A stretch of DNA of 64,000 bases from Lachnospiraceae bacterium (GTDB lineage: Bacteria > Bacillota > Clostridia > Lachnospirales > Lachnospiraceae): positions 1 through 64,000 of the forward strand of contig JAFQOE010000001.1 of NCBI GenBank assembly GCA_017395635.1. Direction: 5' to 3'. Positions 27,628 through 36,417 of this stretch are shown here, piece by piece. Each line of letters opens with the position of its first letter. The stretch's first letter is position 1. The notes beneath the pieces were generated by a model. That model did not search any database and was not told the DNA's origin. It saw only the letters and a list, made by a program, of their open reading frames with translations. The position numbers and the translations under genes were made by a program.

Positions 27628-29298
27628 ATGCAAACAGACAGAAAAGATTATCCAAAGTGGTCATTTTATCCCAGACCGCAGCTAAAACGCGAGAAATATA
27701 AGATATTAAATAGCGGTTGGACTCTAAACAACCAGTCCATTACCGTCCCATTTCCGCCACAATCCGATTTATCAGAATATAAGGGAGAAATCGGCACAGA
27801 ACTGACTTATCTGTCTACATTTACTCTTCCATCTGATTTCACTCTGACGCGAACTTTGCTCCATTTTGGTGCAGTAGACCAGCGATGTGATGTCTATATA
27901 AATGATACTTTTGTAGGACATAACGAAGGGGGCTATCTTCCATTTTCATTCGACATTACCAGCGTCGTAAATCGTGATAGTGAAAATATATTAAAGGTGA
28001 TTGCAATAGATGATTTGTGTCACGATTATCCTTACGGCAAACAGACCAACCATCCTGGTGGAATGTGGTATACACCCGTCAGTGGAATATGGCAAAATGT
28101 GTGGCTGGAAAATGTACCGGACACCTATGTCACAAAACTGAAAACGGATGTGAATTTGAATCAGGTAGAAATCCAATTGGAATACAACCAGACAGTAAAT
28201 ACAATGCAGACTTTTGAAATAAATGTAGAATTACCGGATGGGAGTTGCATGACACAATCCTTTACAGAAGGAAAAGCTATTTTTACTATGCCAAATCCCA
28301 TTCACTGGACTCCTGAAAATCCTCACCTATACAACTTTAGAATTAGCACCGGCGAAGATTCTTTCGATAGCTATTTTGCACTTCGAACCATCGCAATCAA
28401 AAACATCAACGGTGTGAATCGGGTATGTCTGAATAACAAACCTATTTTTCTTCACGGAGTCTTGGACCAAGGGTATTTCAAAGATGGTATTTTTCTCCCT
28501 GCACAGGAATCCGACTATGATACGGATATTCAGAACATGAAAAACTTAGGCTTCAACATGCTTCGCAAGCACATCAAAATCGAACCGGATTATTTCTATT
28601 ATGCTTGTGACAAGCTAGGAATGTTAGTAATGCAGGATATGGTTAACAGTGGCGAATATTCCTTCTTGCGAGATACCGCCTTACCTACTATTGGGCTTAA
28701 ACAAAAGAAGGATGTACATTTATCCACAGACAACAAACGCAGACAACTTTTTGAGGAACAGACAAGGCTTACCATCGAGCATCTCTACAACCATCCTTGC
28801 GTGATTGCTTATACTATCTTCAACGAGGGTTGGGGACAGTTTGACAGTGATGAAATGTATGATTACGTAAAAGCATTGGACAAGACCCGCTTGGTAGACT
28901 CGACCTCCGGCTGGTTTGCCCAAACAAAAAACGATTTCGATAGCGAACACATATATTTTCGTCTAAAGCAGTTAAAGGTACAGAAACGACCACTATTTAT
29001 TTCCGAATGCGGTGGTTATAAACTGATGAATAGAGAACACTTTTTCGGCAATACGGAATATGGATATGGCACTTGCAAAGACAGTGCTGATTTAACCAAT
29101 CGAATTGTCCAAATGTATGAGAAAATGATTCTTCCAAGTATTAAAGGTGGTGTATGTGGATGCGTATATACCCAGGTTTCGGATGTCGAGGATGAAATCA
29201 ACGGATTGTATACTTATGATAGAGCAGTGTGTAAGGTAGAAAAGGAGAAGCTACTGGAGATTGCCAAGAACATACAGACATCATTAAACAGTTTGTAA
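27628..29298 (+). CDS. Glycoside hydrolase family 2 protein
   Basis: A 556-residue intracellular glycosidase of the beta-galactosidase/glucuronidase/mannosidase family. The ATG at 27628 follows GAAGGAGAA. Order: jelly-roll sugar-binding domain (about 40-165, with FGAVDQRCDVYINDTFVG), immunoglobulin-like domain (about 170-265) and a TIM barrel (about 270-556). The general acid is the Glu in IFNEGWG (near 400) and the nucleophile the Glu in FISECGGY (near 460). There is no signal peptide and no extra C-terminal domain. Exact substrate is not deducible. It is monocistronic between its promoter and a hairpin. Confidence 0.9.
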   Translation: MQTDRKDYPKWSFYPRPQLKREKYKILNSGWTLNNQSITVPFPPQSDLSEYKGEIGTELTYLSTFTLPSDFTLTRTLLHFGAVDQRCDVYINDTFVGHNEGGYLPFSFDITSVVNRDSENILKVIAIDDLCHDYPYGKQTNHPGGMWYTPVSGIWQNVWLENVPDTYVTKLKTDVNLNQVEIQLEYNQTVNTMQTFEINVELPDGSCMTQSFTEGKAIFTMPNPIHWTPENPHLYNFRISTGEDSFDSYFALRTIAIKNINGVNRVCLNNKPIFLHGVLDQGYFKDGIFLPAQESDYDTDIQNMKNLGFNMLRKHIKIEPDYFYYACDKLGMLVMQDMVNSGEYSFLRDTALPTIGLKQKKDVHLSTDNKRRQLFEEQTRLTIEHLYNHPCVIAYTIFNEGWGQFDSDEMYDYVKALDKTRLVDSTSGWFAQTKNDFDSEHIYFRLKQLKVQKRPLFISECGGYKLMNREHFFGNTEYGYGTCKDSADLTNRIVQMYEKMILPSIKGGVCGCVYTQVSDVEDEINGLYTYDRAVCKVEKEKLLEIAKNIQTSLNSL

Positions 29299-29337
29299 GT
29301 GACTGAAAGAATACTGTTTATTTTCGTTAAAAATGCA

Positions 29338-29364
29338 GAAACCGTGACGAATCGTCACGGTTTC
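29338..29364. terminator. Hairpin terminator after the GH2 gene
   Basis: A perfect 12-bp stem GAAACCGTGACG/CGTCACGGTTTC with a 3-base loop, about 40 bp past the stop. The U tract is limited to TTTC on the plus strand; on the minus strand the hairpin lies past the convergent leucine-rich gene. Confidence 0.65.
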
Positions 29365-29451
29365 AAAAAACACAAACTAATATGACATCAGAAAGCTCAC
29401 AAAAATCAGCTTATCGCAACAAAGTATGTAAAATCTTCCTTATTAATCAAA

Positions 29452-30723
29452 TTAGGATTCACTTATCTTTTCCATATCCTTTTTATATGCCGAAGTCTTA
29501 TACCACCACTTGCCCTGATTCCATGTATACTTGCCATTCTTAGGACGTTTCACTGTTGATTTCGTAAGTCCAGGTGTTTTATAGAAATCAGCACCTCTCA
29601 ACTTCGTATTGGATTTCAAATTCAGACTCTTAATGTTATCACAAAAATAGAAATAGATGTAACGAAGCTTCTTACATTTGTTCACCTTAATGCTTTTTGC
29701 ATCACACTCATAACAATATACCTGTTGAAGATTTGTATATTCATTCAAATTAATACTCTTTAATCCTATTTCTGACAAACTTAAAATCTTTAACTTCTTT
29801 TTGTTCTTTGGCAACTTCAATGTCTTAGTGCCTTCATTACCATACGCATCAAGATCTATTACATTACCACATTTACTCAAATCCATCTTTGTCATCTTGG
29901 TACCGTAATCCGCTTCCACATGTACTGTTTTGGCACTTGGCGCATTCAAAGTAAACTGCTTTGCAGTAATTCCATCAATCCACACGCTTCCTACTGAACA
30001 TTTTGATAAGTCAGCCGTCTTTCCACTATAACGTGCAATACTCACATTACTCAAATTAGTAAGATATTCTATTCCCTTAAAACTGGAAATGTTCGGTGCC
30101 TTTGTAGTCTTATATACACCATTAACCTTTTTGGTTACATTACACGTTCCTAATATCCAAATTTTATTAATCTCTGTCGGGTCCAACCATCCATCACCAT
30201 TTTGATCATAGTCAATTTCCTTTGCACCATCAAGGGAACTGTATTTACCACCATTCTTCAGAACACTATACATTCCCGGAAAATTGGTTTTATTGATCTT
30301 TACAAATATCATTTCTTGCGATTCACTCCATTCACTCGCAAGATCTGTCTTGGTTTCATCCAGATAGTCTACAATCAAACGAACACGGCCGTAGAATTTT
30401 CCACCATTGTTACCAAATTCAGACTTGTTTAAAGTTATTGATGCTTCTTTCGTAGTATATTGTTTTGCATTTGTAAATTCTTTATTCTTAGCTATCTGAA
30501 ACTCATAACCGATTGTCACAGTCTCGTACATAGAGCCATCTGTCACAGCAGACCACCAAATTGTGGTGTTGCCCTCCTTGTCCAATTTCGGCAGTTCATA
30601 AAGACTAGGTGTCATCTCTATCAAATAAGAATAATCCTCAGCCTGTACTATCTTTACATTGGTAACCATCAAAAACAATCCCACTACAACCATAATCATC
30701 CACATACACTTATTCTGTTTCAT
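29452..30723 (-). CDS. Secreted leucine-rich repeat protein with EF-hand-like loop
   Basis: About 423 residues from the ATG at 30723, six bases after GGAGGGG. A signal peptide (about 1-29, ending VQAED) leads to a fibronectin-like beta domain (about 30-150), then DYDQNGDGWLDPTEI (about 173-187), a calcium-binding EF-hand/dockerin-like loop. Irregular leucine-rich repeats follow (about 210-380), such as LTNLSNVSIAR, LKILSLSEIGLKSINL and LRYIYFYFC. The tail is basic and has no sortase motif. It is probably an exported surface or secreted binding protein. Nothing nearby fixes a role. Confidence 0.7.
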   Translation of the reverse strand: MKQNKCMWMIMVVVGLFLMVTNVKIVQAEDYSYLIEMTPSLYELPKLDKEGNTTIWWSAVTDGSMYETVTIGYEFQIAKNKEFTNAKQYTTKEASITLNKSEFGNNGGKFYGRVRLIVDYLDETKTDLASEWSESQEMIFVKINKTNFPGMYSVLKNGGKYSSLDGAKEIDYDQNGDGWLDPTEINKIWILGTCNVTKKVNGVYKTTKAPNISSFKGIEYLTNLSNVSIARYSGKTADLSKCSVGSVWIDGITAKQFTLNAPSAKTVHVEADYGTKMTKMDLSKCGNVIDLDAYGNEGTKTLKLPKNKKKLKILSLSEIGLKSINLNEYTNLQQVYCYECDAKSIKVNKCKKLRYIYFYFCDNIKSLNLKSNTKLRGADFYKTPGLTKSTVKRPKNGKYTWNQGKWWYKTSAYKKDMEKISES

Positions 30724-30745
30724 TTGCAACCCCTCCTATATAATA

Positions 30746-30881
30746 TCAAAAACTACTCGGTGTATATCTGACAGTAACAATAACAACCATCTTTTTCCCT
30801 TCATCAATGCGATAAACAATTGTAAATATTATCGATATCATCCGATGCACGTTGCAACATCTTTATTGTATATTTAACCAA
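30746..30881 (-). pseudogene. Remnant of a ParE/RelE-type toxin
   Basis: Directly after the orphan antitoxin, overlapping its end, a TTG-initiated frame encodes VKYTIKMLQRASDDIDNIY and stops at 30804-30806. In another frame, 30812-30814 onward, YRIDEGKKMVVIVTVRYTPS runs to a stop at 30746-30748. The two pieces look like the N-terminus and C-terminus of one ParE/RelE-superfamily toxin. The roughly 50 central residues are missing and the frames do not join, so the toxin should be inactive. Both pieces are seen directly; the family is inferred from the pattern and from its position after a Phd/YefM-type antitoxin. Confidence 0.75.
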
Positions 30882-31137
30882 AATGTTTTCTCCTAAGTGA
30901 CGCTAAAGTTTCCTTCGCGTCAAGTAATATACCGGTTGCTTCATAATTTTCTTCAGCTTCTGAAATCATGTTATCAATTGTCTGTGTTTCCACTATTTGT
31001 TCATAAGTTTCTATACTCATGACAACTAAATCACCGTATCCATTTTTTGTAATAAAAATAGGCTCTTTCACTGCATGACATGCATCTGATATATCATTTG
31101 TATTTCTCAAATCTGTAATCGGTCTAATCTGTGGCAT
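30874..31137 (-). CDS. Phd/YefM-type antitoxin, orphaned
   Basis: An 87-residue protein typical of the Phd/YefM/RelB antitoxin superfamily: the N-terminal DNA-binding region has IRPITDLRNTNDIS, then EPIFITKNGYGDLVVMSIETYE (two motifs of the family core), and an acidic C-terminal toxin-binding tail. GAAAGAGGTG precedes the ATG. The cognate toxin immediately downstream is a deleted remnant, so this gene may survive as an orphan that autoregulates or neutralises related toxins, for example the intact RelE near 54.6 kb. Confidence 0.85.
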   Translation of the reverse strand: MPQIRPITDLRNTNDISDACHAVKEPIFITKNGYGDLVVMSIETYEQIVETQTIDNMISEAEENYEATGILLDAKETLASLRRKHFG

Positions 31138-31265
31138 AAAAATACACCTCTCTTTCTTTGTATATTATACTAGCATAATTATATACCTTTCGCAATTTTT
31201 ATCCCCGTAAAAGACGTAATGCAAACCGTAATGTGAATGTTTTTGCAGCTCTGTCATCCCTATAA

Positions 31266-32339
31266 TCAACAATCACTTGTTAAAAATTTGTTATACACCA
31301 TCCTACCTATAACAAAACAACTCGTCAACTGTACCATAAGGCTTATTATCTCAGCTCCCTCAAAATTACTAGCTAAGTTGCCTTCCATGAAATAATTCCC
31401 CATCGTGTACCATAATACAGTAGGATTCCATGATAAAACTATATCAAACCAAGTAGCTGTACTATAACCCCAAATATATAATCCACTTAAAAGCATCATT
31501 GCAATTCCTACAAAAGATAAATAACTATTATTTGTAATAATCTGCAGAATACCTGCAACGAATCCAAGTATCATAACCAATAGTACTCCAACTAAAATTG
31601 TAGCTGCTAAGTACTGTACAATTGTCATTTTATGAAAGGTAATAAATGGATACATTAAAATCCCGCGTGGTTCTGTCAGAAGTGCTGCTGTCATGGACAT
31701 ATTCCAAAATCCTTCATAAGGAATTAGTATAAACCACGCTCCAAGTGTCAACACAAGCAAGATACTTCCGACACCTGTTCCTGTCAGAATACCCACACAC
31801 CATTTTATACATTGTAAATTGCGTCCGACATGACTTGTATATGTAATCGCAACCGTTCCTTGTATTCGTTCGTAATCCATAATAAACAGTACCGCGAATA
31901 CTACCAACAATCCCATTTCCAAAAATACCCAGCGAAGCACATTTACATATAGCTTCTTATGAAGGTGGTAAATTTCACCTGAATAAACACTGCCTTCATG
32001 TTCTCCACTCGCTACAATTTCTTTTACGCGTTCGTTTAATCGTTCATAACGTGTATCTATGAAATCCTTAAAACTTCCTGTCGGATAATAACAATACATT
32101 TCCTGCTTCATTTCCTTGATATCTTCCATATCAAGTGTATCATATCGACTTAAACTACCTTCATAGTATTCCGAACTAATTCCATCATTTCGTATCTCAT
32201 TATGTACGATTTGTATCTCTGATACATAGTCTCCAATATTTAGCCAAAGCAAAAAAACATTAAAAATGAGAAATACACCCAGCATACACCAAAGCATAGG
32301 ATGACAGATTAATTTTCGCAATTCCTGTTTCCAAATCAT
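31266..32339 (-). CDS. ABC transporter membrane protein
   Basis: A 357-residue ABC-2-like permease: one helix near the N-terminus (about 15-33), a charged extracellular segment (about 35-130), then five hydrophobic helices (about 135-160, 185-210, 240-275, 280-300, 325-350). It overlaps the upstream permease gene by 4 bp, so translation is coupled. It ends the operon of sigma factor, membrane protein, ATPase and two permeases. The substrate is unknown; modules of this design are often involved in peptide or lipid export or self-protection. Confidence 0.7.
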   Translation of the reverse strand: MIWKQELRKLICHPMLWCMLGVFLIFNVFLLWLNIGDYVSEIQIVHNEIRNDGISSEYYEGSLSRYDTLDMEDIKEMKQEMYCYYPTGSFKDFIDTRYERLNERVKEIVASGEHEGSVYSGEIYHLHKKLYVNVLRWVFLEMGLLVVFAVLFIMDYERIQGTVAITYTSHVGRNLQCIKWCVGILTGTGVGSILLVLTLGAWFILIPYEGFWNMSMTAALLTEPRGILMYPFITFHKMTIVQYLAATILVGVLLVMILGFVAGILQIITNNSYLSFVGIAMMLLSGLYIWGYSTATWFDIVLSWNPTVLWYTMGNYFMEGNLASNFEGAEIISLMVQLTSCFVIGRMVYNKFLTSDC

Positions 32340-33544
32340 ACATGTACATCCCTTCTTTTATCCCACTTTTGCAAGGCAAAAACGATACTCATTGCTACAA
32401 CAAATAGAACAAATACTATGCCTATTGGACGAACCACATCATATACCATACTTCTTTCTACACTTAAAAAAGCTCTTGTAAATAATGGTAGTAGTACTCC
32501 TATCACTACGGTAATAGGAATACTGATTGCTACACCTACAATATAGTTTACCGATAATCTGGAAATCAAATAAAACACTGTCATTATACTAACTGCAATA
32601 ATGGTATATAAAACGAAGTTCACAATCAAATATGTTCCAAAACTCATATCAAACCAAAACATATTTCCATCATTTCCGCTTATCGCATAGTTCCAATACT
32701 GCAATACCTCAACTCGATTTAACACCATACAAAAAATAATGGATTGTATAGCACACACAGATGCACATGCTATCACTGCCGAAGAATATCGTCTTTTCCA
32801 TAAATTTCGTCCTGTATGAGTAGTTGCCATAAGTGGATTTACACCTGCCAAACGCTCTCGTATCTGATACGGAAGAATTAACAATAAACACGAAATCACA
32901 AGCAATACTCCAAAACGAGGAAAATCAAACAACAAGTGATCCAAGATACTCGTTGGCATTAAAGATAAACGATTTTCTTTTATCACACTTGCTACTCGCT
33001 CTATCGCTTCTTTTGTATAATCATCATACATACCACCAATTAATAAGAATTTTTCTGCTACTTCTTGTTCTTTCCCGGCTTCCACACCGAATACAGGACA
33101 TACCTTCATATCGTCATATATTCCCTCTATTGTCTGATTTAAGAACACTTCCCTAATTCCATCAGAAAATGAAATACGGTTCAGTTCTTCTTCCAACATA
33201 TCCGATATAGTGTCATCGTTTTGCATTTTCTTCAACTGCTGATAACTTGCAATACCCGCCTCCTGTAAAACACTGCTCTTAAGCACCATCTCATCTAGTT
33301 TACGAATCTGCTCCTGTCGAACTTCCTCCAACACCTCATAGTCCTCATATGGTAAATGGGTCTCATATCCATATTCATCCCTTAACACAGTCGCTAAATC
33401 ATTCTGTGCACGACAGTCCGCACTATCCTCCGGATGAATCCATATCCCTATAAACATATTGTAAAACAGCACCGTAAACAAGCATAATAAGATAAGAAGT
33501 TTTCCATTTAAAATCTTTTTCACTTCATATACCAATAACTTCAT
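32336..33544 (-). CDS. ABC transporter membrane protein
   Basis: A 402-residue protein built like its downstream neighbour: N-terminal helix (about 15-33), a long charged extracellular domain (about 35-200) and six C-terminal helices beginning at about 205. Both permeases share a Thr/Gly-His/Thr-GRN element after the second helix (MATTHTGRNLW here, TYTSHVGRNLQ in the neighbour), so they are paralogues forming a heterodimeric channel. The start is 8 bp from the ATPase gene. Confidence 0.7.
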   Translation of the reverse strand: MKLLVYEVKKILNGKLLILLCLFTVLFYNMFIGIWIHPEDSADCRAQNDLATVLRDEYGYETHLPYEDYEVLEEVRQEQIRKLDEMVLKSSVLQEAGIASYQQLKKMQNDDTISDMLEEELNRISFSDGIREVFLNQTIEGIYDDMKVCPVFGVEAGKEQEVAEKFLLIGGMYDDYTKEAIERVASVIKENRLSLMPTSILDHLLFDFPRFGVLLVISCLLLILPYQIRERLAGVNPLMATTHTGRNLWKRRYSSAVIACASVCAIQSIIFCMVLNRVEVLQYWNYAISGNDGNMFWFDMSFGTYLIVNFVLYTIIAVSIMTVFYLISRLSVNYIVGVAISIPITVVIGVLLPLFTRAFLSVERSMVYDVVRPIGIVFVLFVVAMSIVFALQKWDKRRDVHV

Positions 33545-33552
33545 ACACCCTC

Positions 33553-34410
33553 CTATTGATATGTCACCAAAAACACATCTTCTAGATTAGCATTGCACAG
33601 TGTCGCATTTTTCAAAGCAGAATCCTCTTTTTCATAAAATCGAACAAGCATTTTTCCATTCTCTTGTCTAGCTGCTAATATCTGATGTTCATTTTCAAAT
33701 GTTTCGTACTCAGCATCCGGCACTTCTACTTCATAAATATTTCCGTCTAAACCATTGCAAATATTCGACACCGTATCCAACTTATACAAATGATGGTCTT
33801 TGATTAACATAACCTGATTCGCAATCGATTCAATATCTGATACAATATGTGTAGACAAAATTACAATTCTGTCCTTTGATAGCATAGATATAATATTACG
33901 GAAACGAACGCGCTCCTTTGGATCAAGTCCAGCCGTTGGCTCGTCAAGAATCAGTATCTTAGGATCGTTTAACATCGCCTGGGCAATCCCCACACGTTGA
34001 ATCATACCACCTGAGAATTTTTTCATCTTCTTGTTTGCTACATCCGATAATCCAACCATTTCTAATAATTCTTTGATACGTTCTTTTGTTTTTTCCTTTG
34101 GCAATTTCTTCAAACATGCAAGATATTCCAAATACTCCGTTGGCGTGCTATTTTTATAATATCCAAACTGTTGTGGCAGATAACCTATCAAGTCACGGTA
34201 TGCAGCTCCCATCTCTGTAATATTCACACCGTTGTATAGAATTTCTCCTGTTGTAGGAAAAAGCAAAGTCGTAATCATTTTAATAATTGTCGTCTTTCCT
34301 GCACCATTTGGTGCAAGCATTCCATAAAGTCCATGCTCCATATCAAAATTGATATTTTCGACAACCGTCTGATTTCCGTATTTCTTACTAATATTCACAA
34401 GTGTAAGCAT
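33553..34410 (-). CDS. ABC transporter ATP-binding protein
   Basis: A 285-residue ATPase with Walker A APNGAGKTT (about 36-44), Q-loop YLPQQFG, signature FSGGMIQR, Walker B ILILDEPTAGLDP and switch His in STHIVSD. The C-terminal extension (about 215-285) is regulatory. It powers the two paralogous permeases encoded downstream and overlaps the upstream membrane-protein gene by 23 bp. Confidence 0.92.
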   Translation of the reverse strand: MLTLVNISKKYGNQTVVENINFDMEHGLYGMLAPNGAGKTTIIKMITTLLFPTTGEILYNGVNITEMGAAYRDLIGYLPQQFGYYKNSTPTEYLEYLACLKKLPKEKTKERIKELLEMVGLSDVANKKMKKFSGGMIQRVGIAQAMLNDPKILILDEPTAGLDPKERVRFRNIISMLSKDRIVILSTHIVSDIESIANQVMLIKDHHLYKLDTVSNICNGLDGNIYEVEVPDAEYETFENEHQILAARQENGKMLVRFYEKEDSALKNATLCNANLEDVFLVTYQ

Positions 34411-35128
34411 ATTTCATTCCAACCTTTCCAAAATAATACATAAACAAGCCAAAACTTAATAAAAAAATCACTACGTGTACCGCAAGAGGGATTATTTCAA
34501 AGAAAAGCCTACTTAAACCATCTCCACAAATCGAACCAATCACACACACAAGCATCCACACGCTCGTTGAAGTCATAATTGGTTTTAAACCATTCGTATT
34601 TTCACACAAATATATAGTAAGTACTGCAAACAAAAACAAACTACTTAAACCTACCATCCCCACCTTTCCCATTTGATGGAAAGGTACAAAACTTGCCATC
34701 AAAATTAGATTTATCACTGCCGAACCTATACTCACATAAAACATACGAAGACTTACAATATATTGAAAGGAATAATATAAACTTTCCTTTAAACTAATTA
34801 TTTCGTCCTGTTCCTCTGCCCAATAGGACAACATATGAAAAATCAGATGGAGCATCGGAAAAGCAAGTATTGAAAAATATTCTTCATTCGAAACAAATCT
34901 TCCAAAATAACCACACAAAAATAGCAAAATTAGATACAACAAAAAACTTCCAGCAAAGATTAATTTCGCACGATAAAATACCACAGAAAGACCTGGACCT
35001 ATCAATAAATCCTTTATACGTTCTCTTTTTACTTCTCCTTGTGGTAACTCTTTTTCTAAAATCTTATCCAACTGAAACTGTTTTTGTGTTTCGGATGGAT
35101 AGATTACTTCCCAATTCTGTTGACTCAT
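34388..35128 (-). CDS. Six-helix membrane protein cotranscribed with sigma factor
   Basis: A 246-residue protein with a 50-residue cytoplasmic N-terminus followed by about six helices. It starts in an ATGA overlap with the sigma-factor stop, the position usually taken by an anti-sigma factor. It has no zinc-binding anti-sigma HxxxCxxC motif. It could be an unconventional anti-sigma protein or an extra transporter subunit; the latter is supported by its 23-bp overlap with the ATPase gene. No family is recognised. Confidence 0.6.
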   Translation of the reverse strand: MSQQNWEVIYPSETQKQFQLDKILEKELPQGEVKRERIKDLLIGPGLSVVFYRAKLIFAGSFLLYLILLFLCGYFGRFVSNEEYFSILAFPMLHLIFHMLSYWAEEQDEIISLKESLYYSFQYIVSLRMFYVSIGSAVINLILMASFVPFHQMGKVGMVGLSSLFLFAVLTIYLCENTNGLKPIMTSTSVWMLVCVIGSICGDGLSRLFFEIIPLAVHVVIFLLSFGLFMYYFGKVGMKYAYTCEY

Positions 35129-35682
35129 ACCTGAATTTCCTTTCTCAGTTTTTTAAGCATAGTATAATATCTTGTTTTAACGGTGTTTTCAGATAACTTC
35201 AATTCCTTGGCAATTTCCTCGAAAGTCTTGTCCAAAAACAACTTCATCTGGAAGATACGTACCCATTCATTGCCATATTCCACTATGATTAACATAACCT
35301 TTGTAATCAATTGTTCTTCATATATCTTCTGGAGCATGTCTTCTTCTACACAATAGTTACTTATCTGCTCTTCTATTTCTTCCCCATAGACATTACACAT
35401 CTGTTGCCTATGATACTTACTTCGATAATAGTCTGTTATTTTGTTAGAAGCGATTCGATACAGCCATGTACGAAACTTTGCTTTCTTTTCATTAAAAGAA
35501 GAAATACCTTTTAACATGGCGATAAAAATTTCCTGTGTTAAATCCATTGCCAGTTCCACGTCCGTTGTCTGCCTATAGGCAAAGGCATATATCTCATCAT
35601 AATAACTGCTCACAAGCTCATTTGCAGCTTGTCTATCACCGTGTTTTTTCACCTTTCTGATTAATTGTTTTTCTGCATGCAT
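35125..35682 (-). CDS. ECF-type RNA polymerase sigma factor
   Basis: About 185 residues from the ATG at 35682, preceded by AGAGGAATG. Region 2 (about 15-85) includes FAYRQTTDVELAMDLTQEIF and FRTWLYRIASNKITDYYR; region 4 (about 125-180) includes KTFEEIAKELKLSENTVKTR. There is no region 3, the ECF pattern. It leads the operon and probably controls it. Upstream, TATAAT is preceded by a palindrome TCGAAACATTTCG, a possible regulatory site. The inducing signal is not evident. Confidence 0.9.
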   Translation of the reverse strand: MHAEKQLIRKVKKHGDRQAANELVSSYYDEIYAFAYRQTTDVELAMDLTQEIFIAMLKGISSFNEKKAKFRTWLYRIASNKITDYYRSKYHRQQMCNVYGEEIEEQISNYCVEEDMLQKIYEEQLITKVMLIIVEYGNEWVRIFQMKLFLDKTFEEIAKELKLSENTVKTRYYTMLKKLRKEIQV

Positions 35683-35758
35683 ATTATTTTCATTCCTCTG
35701 TCTTGTGTTGCTTACAATATTATATACGAAATGTTTCGAAAAAAAGTTTGCAAAATGC

Positions 35759-35792
35759 AAAAAGCCCTCTAAATCTGTTAAGATTTAGGGGA
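35759..35792 (-). terminator. Intrinsic terminator before the sigma operon
   Basis: CCCCTAAATC pairs with GATTTAGAGGG (35764-35792), followed leftward by CTTTTT. It ends transcripts of the short PBECR-like gene and insulates the sigma operon. Confidence 0.8.
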
Positions 35793-35824
35793 CTCTTATA
35801 GCTCTTATTTTCTACAATTTTATG

Positions 35825-36094
35825 TTACTTTGTTTCCGCTACACAAAGATGATTGTAGCATCCTTGTTCCTTTTTGATTTTAGAAATAAGAAACTTTGCA
35901 CTAACAGTTTGATTATTTCTATCATTAAATTGTCGTATGATTGGAATATCTATAAGCTTATGCAAACCTATTAAGTGCGGAAATTCCGTTTGCTTAGGCA
36001 CAAATTCGATATGATTACCATCTTCCAATTCATAAACAATCTTATAATTTACAATTGACTTATACTCATTAAATTTCTCAAGTAATTGATTCAC
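35825..36094 (-). CDS. PBECR4-like nuclease domain, C-terminally short
   Basis: Eighty-nine residues. VYELEDGNHIEFVPKQ leads to FPHLIGLHKLIDIPIIRQFN and TVSAKFLISKIKKE, a pattern seen in PBECR4 (phage Barnase-EndoU-ColicinE5/D-RelE-like nuclease) proteins. Those are normally about twice as long; here the frame ends 12 unrelated residues after KIKKE, so the protein is probably truncated. A ribosome site AGGAGAAA precedes the ATG. The neighbouring 36826-37483 gene has the same kind of domain. The family is inferred by pattern recognition, not by a search. Confidence 0.5.
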   Translation of the reverse strand: MNQLLEKFNEYKSIVNYKIVYELEDGNHIEFVPKQTEFPHLIGLHKLIDIPIIRQFNDRNNQTVSAKFLISKIKKEQGCYNHLCVAETK

Positions 36095-36158
36095 ACATTT
36101 CTCCTTTGTACAGAAAATGCTTCTGGTTTACACCAGAAGCATTCATCATCTTTATAAC

Positions 36159-36417
36159 GGTTCTCTTTTCTTCGGCATAGCCTATTCGGTGTAAGTGAAC
36201 CAAACTTACGGTAGAACCTCCGATTATGAATCCGACAAATCATAATCATCTTAAGTTGTTATTATAATATATCCACCACAAATAAATTACAATAGATTTT
36301 AGAAATTTTCTTTAATTTTTTATAACTCATCTTATTGGACTTTTCTTTTGTTTTACTTGGTCGCGTGCTGCGACCAAATCTGACATTGAACTTTCTTTAG
36401 ACTCATGTTCTATGAGA
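36159..36417 (+). repeat. 259-bp leader repeat, copy 1
   Basis: Direct repeat of 37963-38221, equal in length and nearly identical over the first hundred bases. It contains the stems GTAAGT/ACTTAC, GATTATGA/TCATAATC and TTGGTCGC/GCGACCAA. At its end it carries the ATG of the downstream small gene of copy 2, but here the frame reads ATGAGATTAATCTAG and stops at once. This copy is therefore a leader that has lost its gene. Confidence 0.9.
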
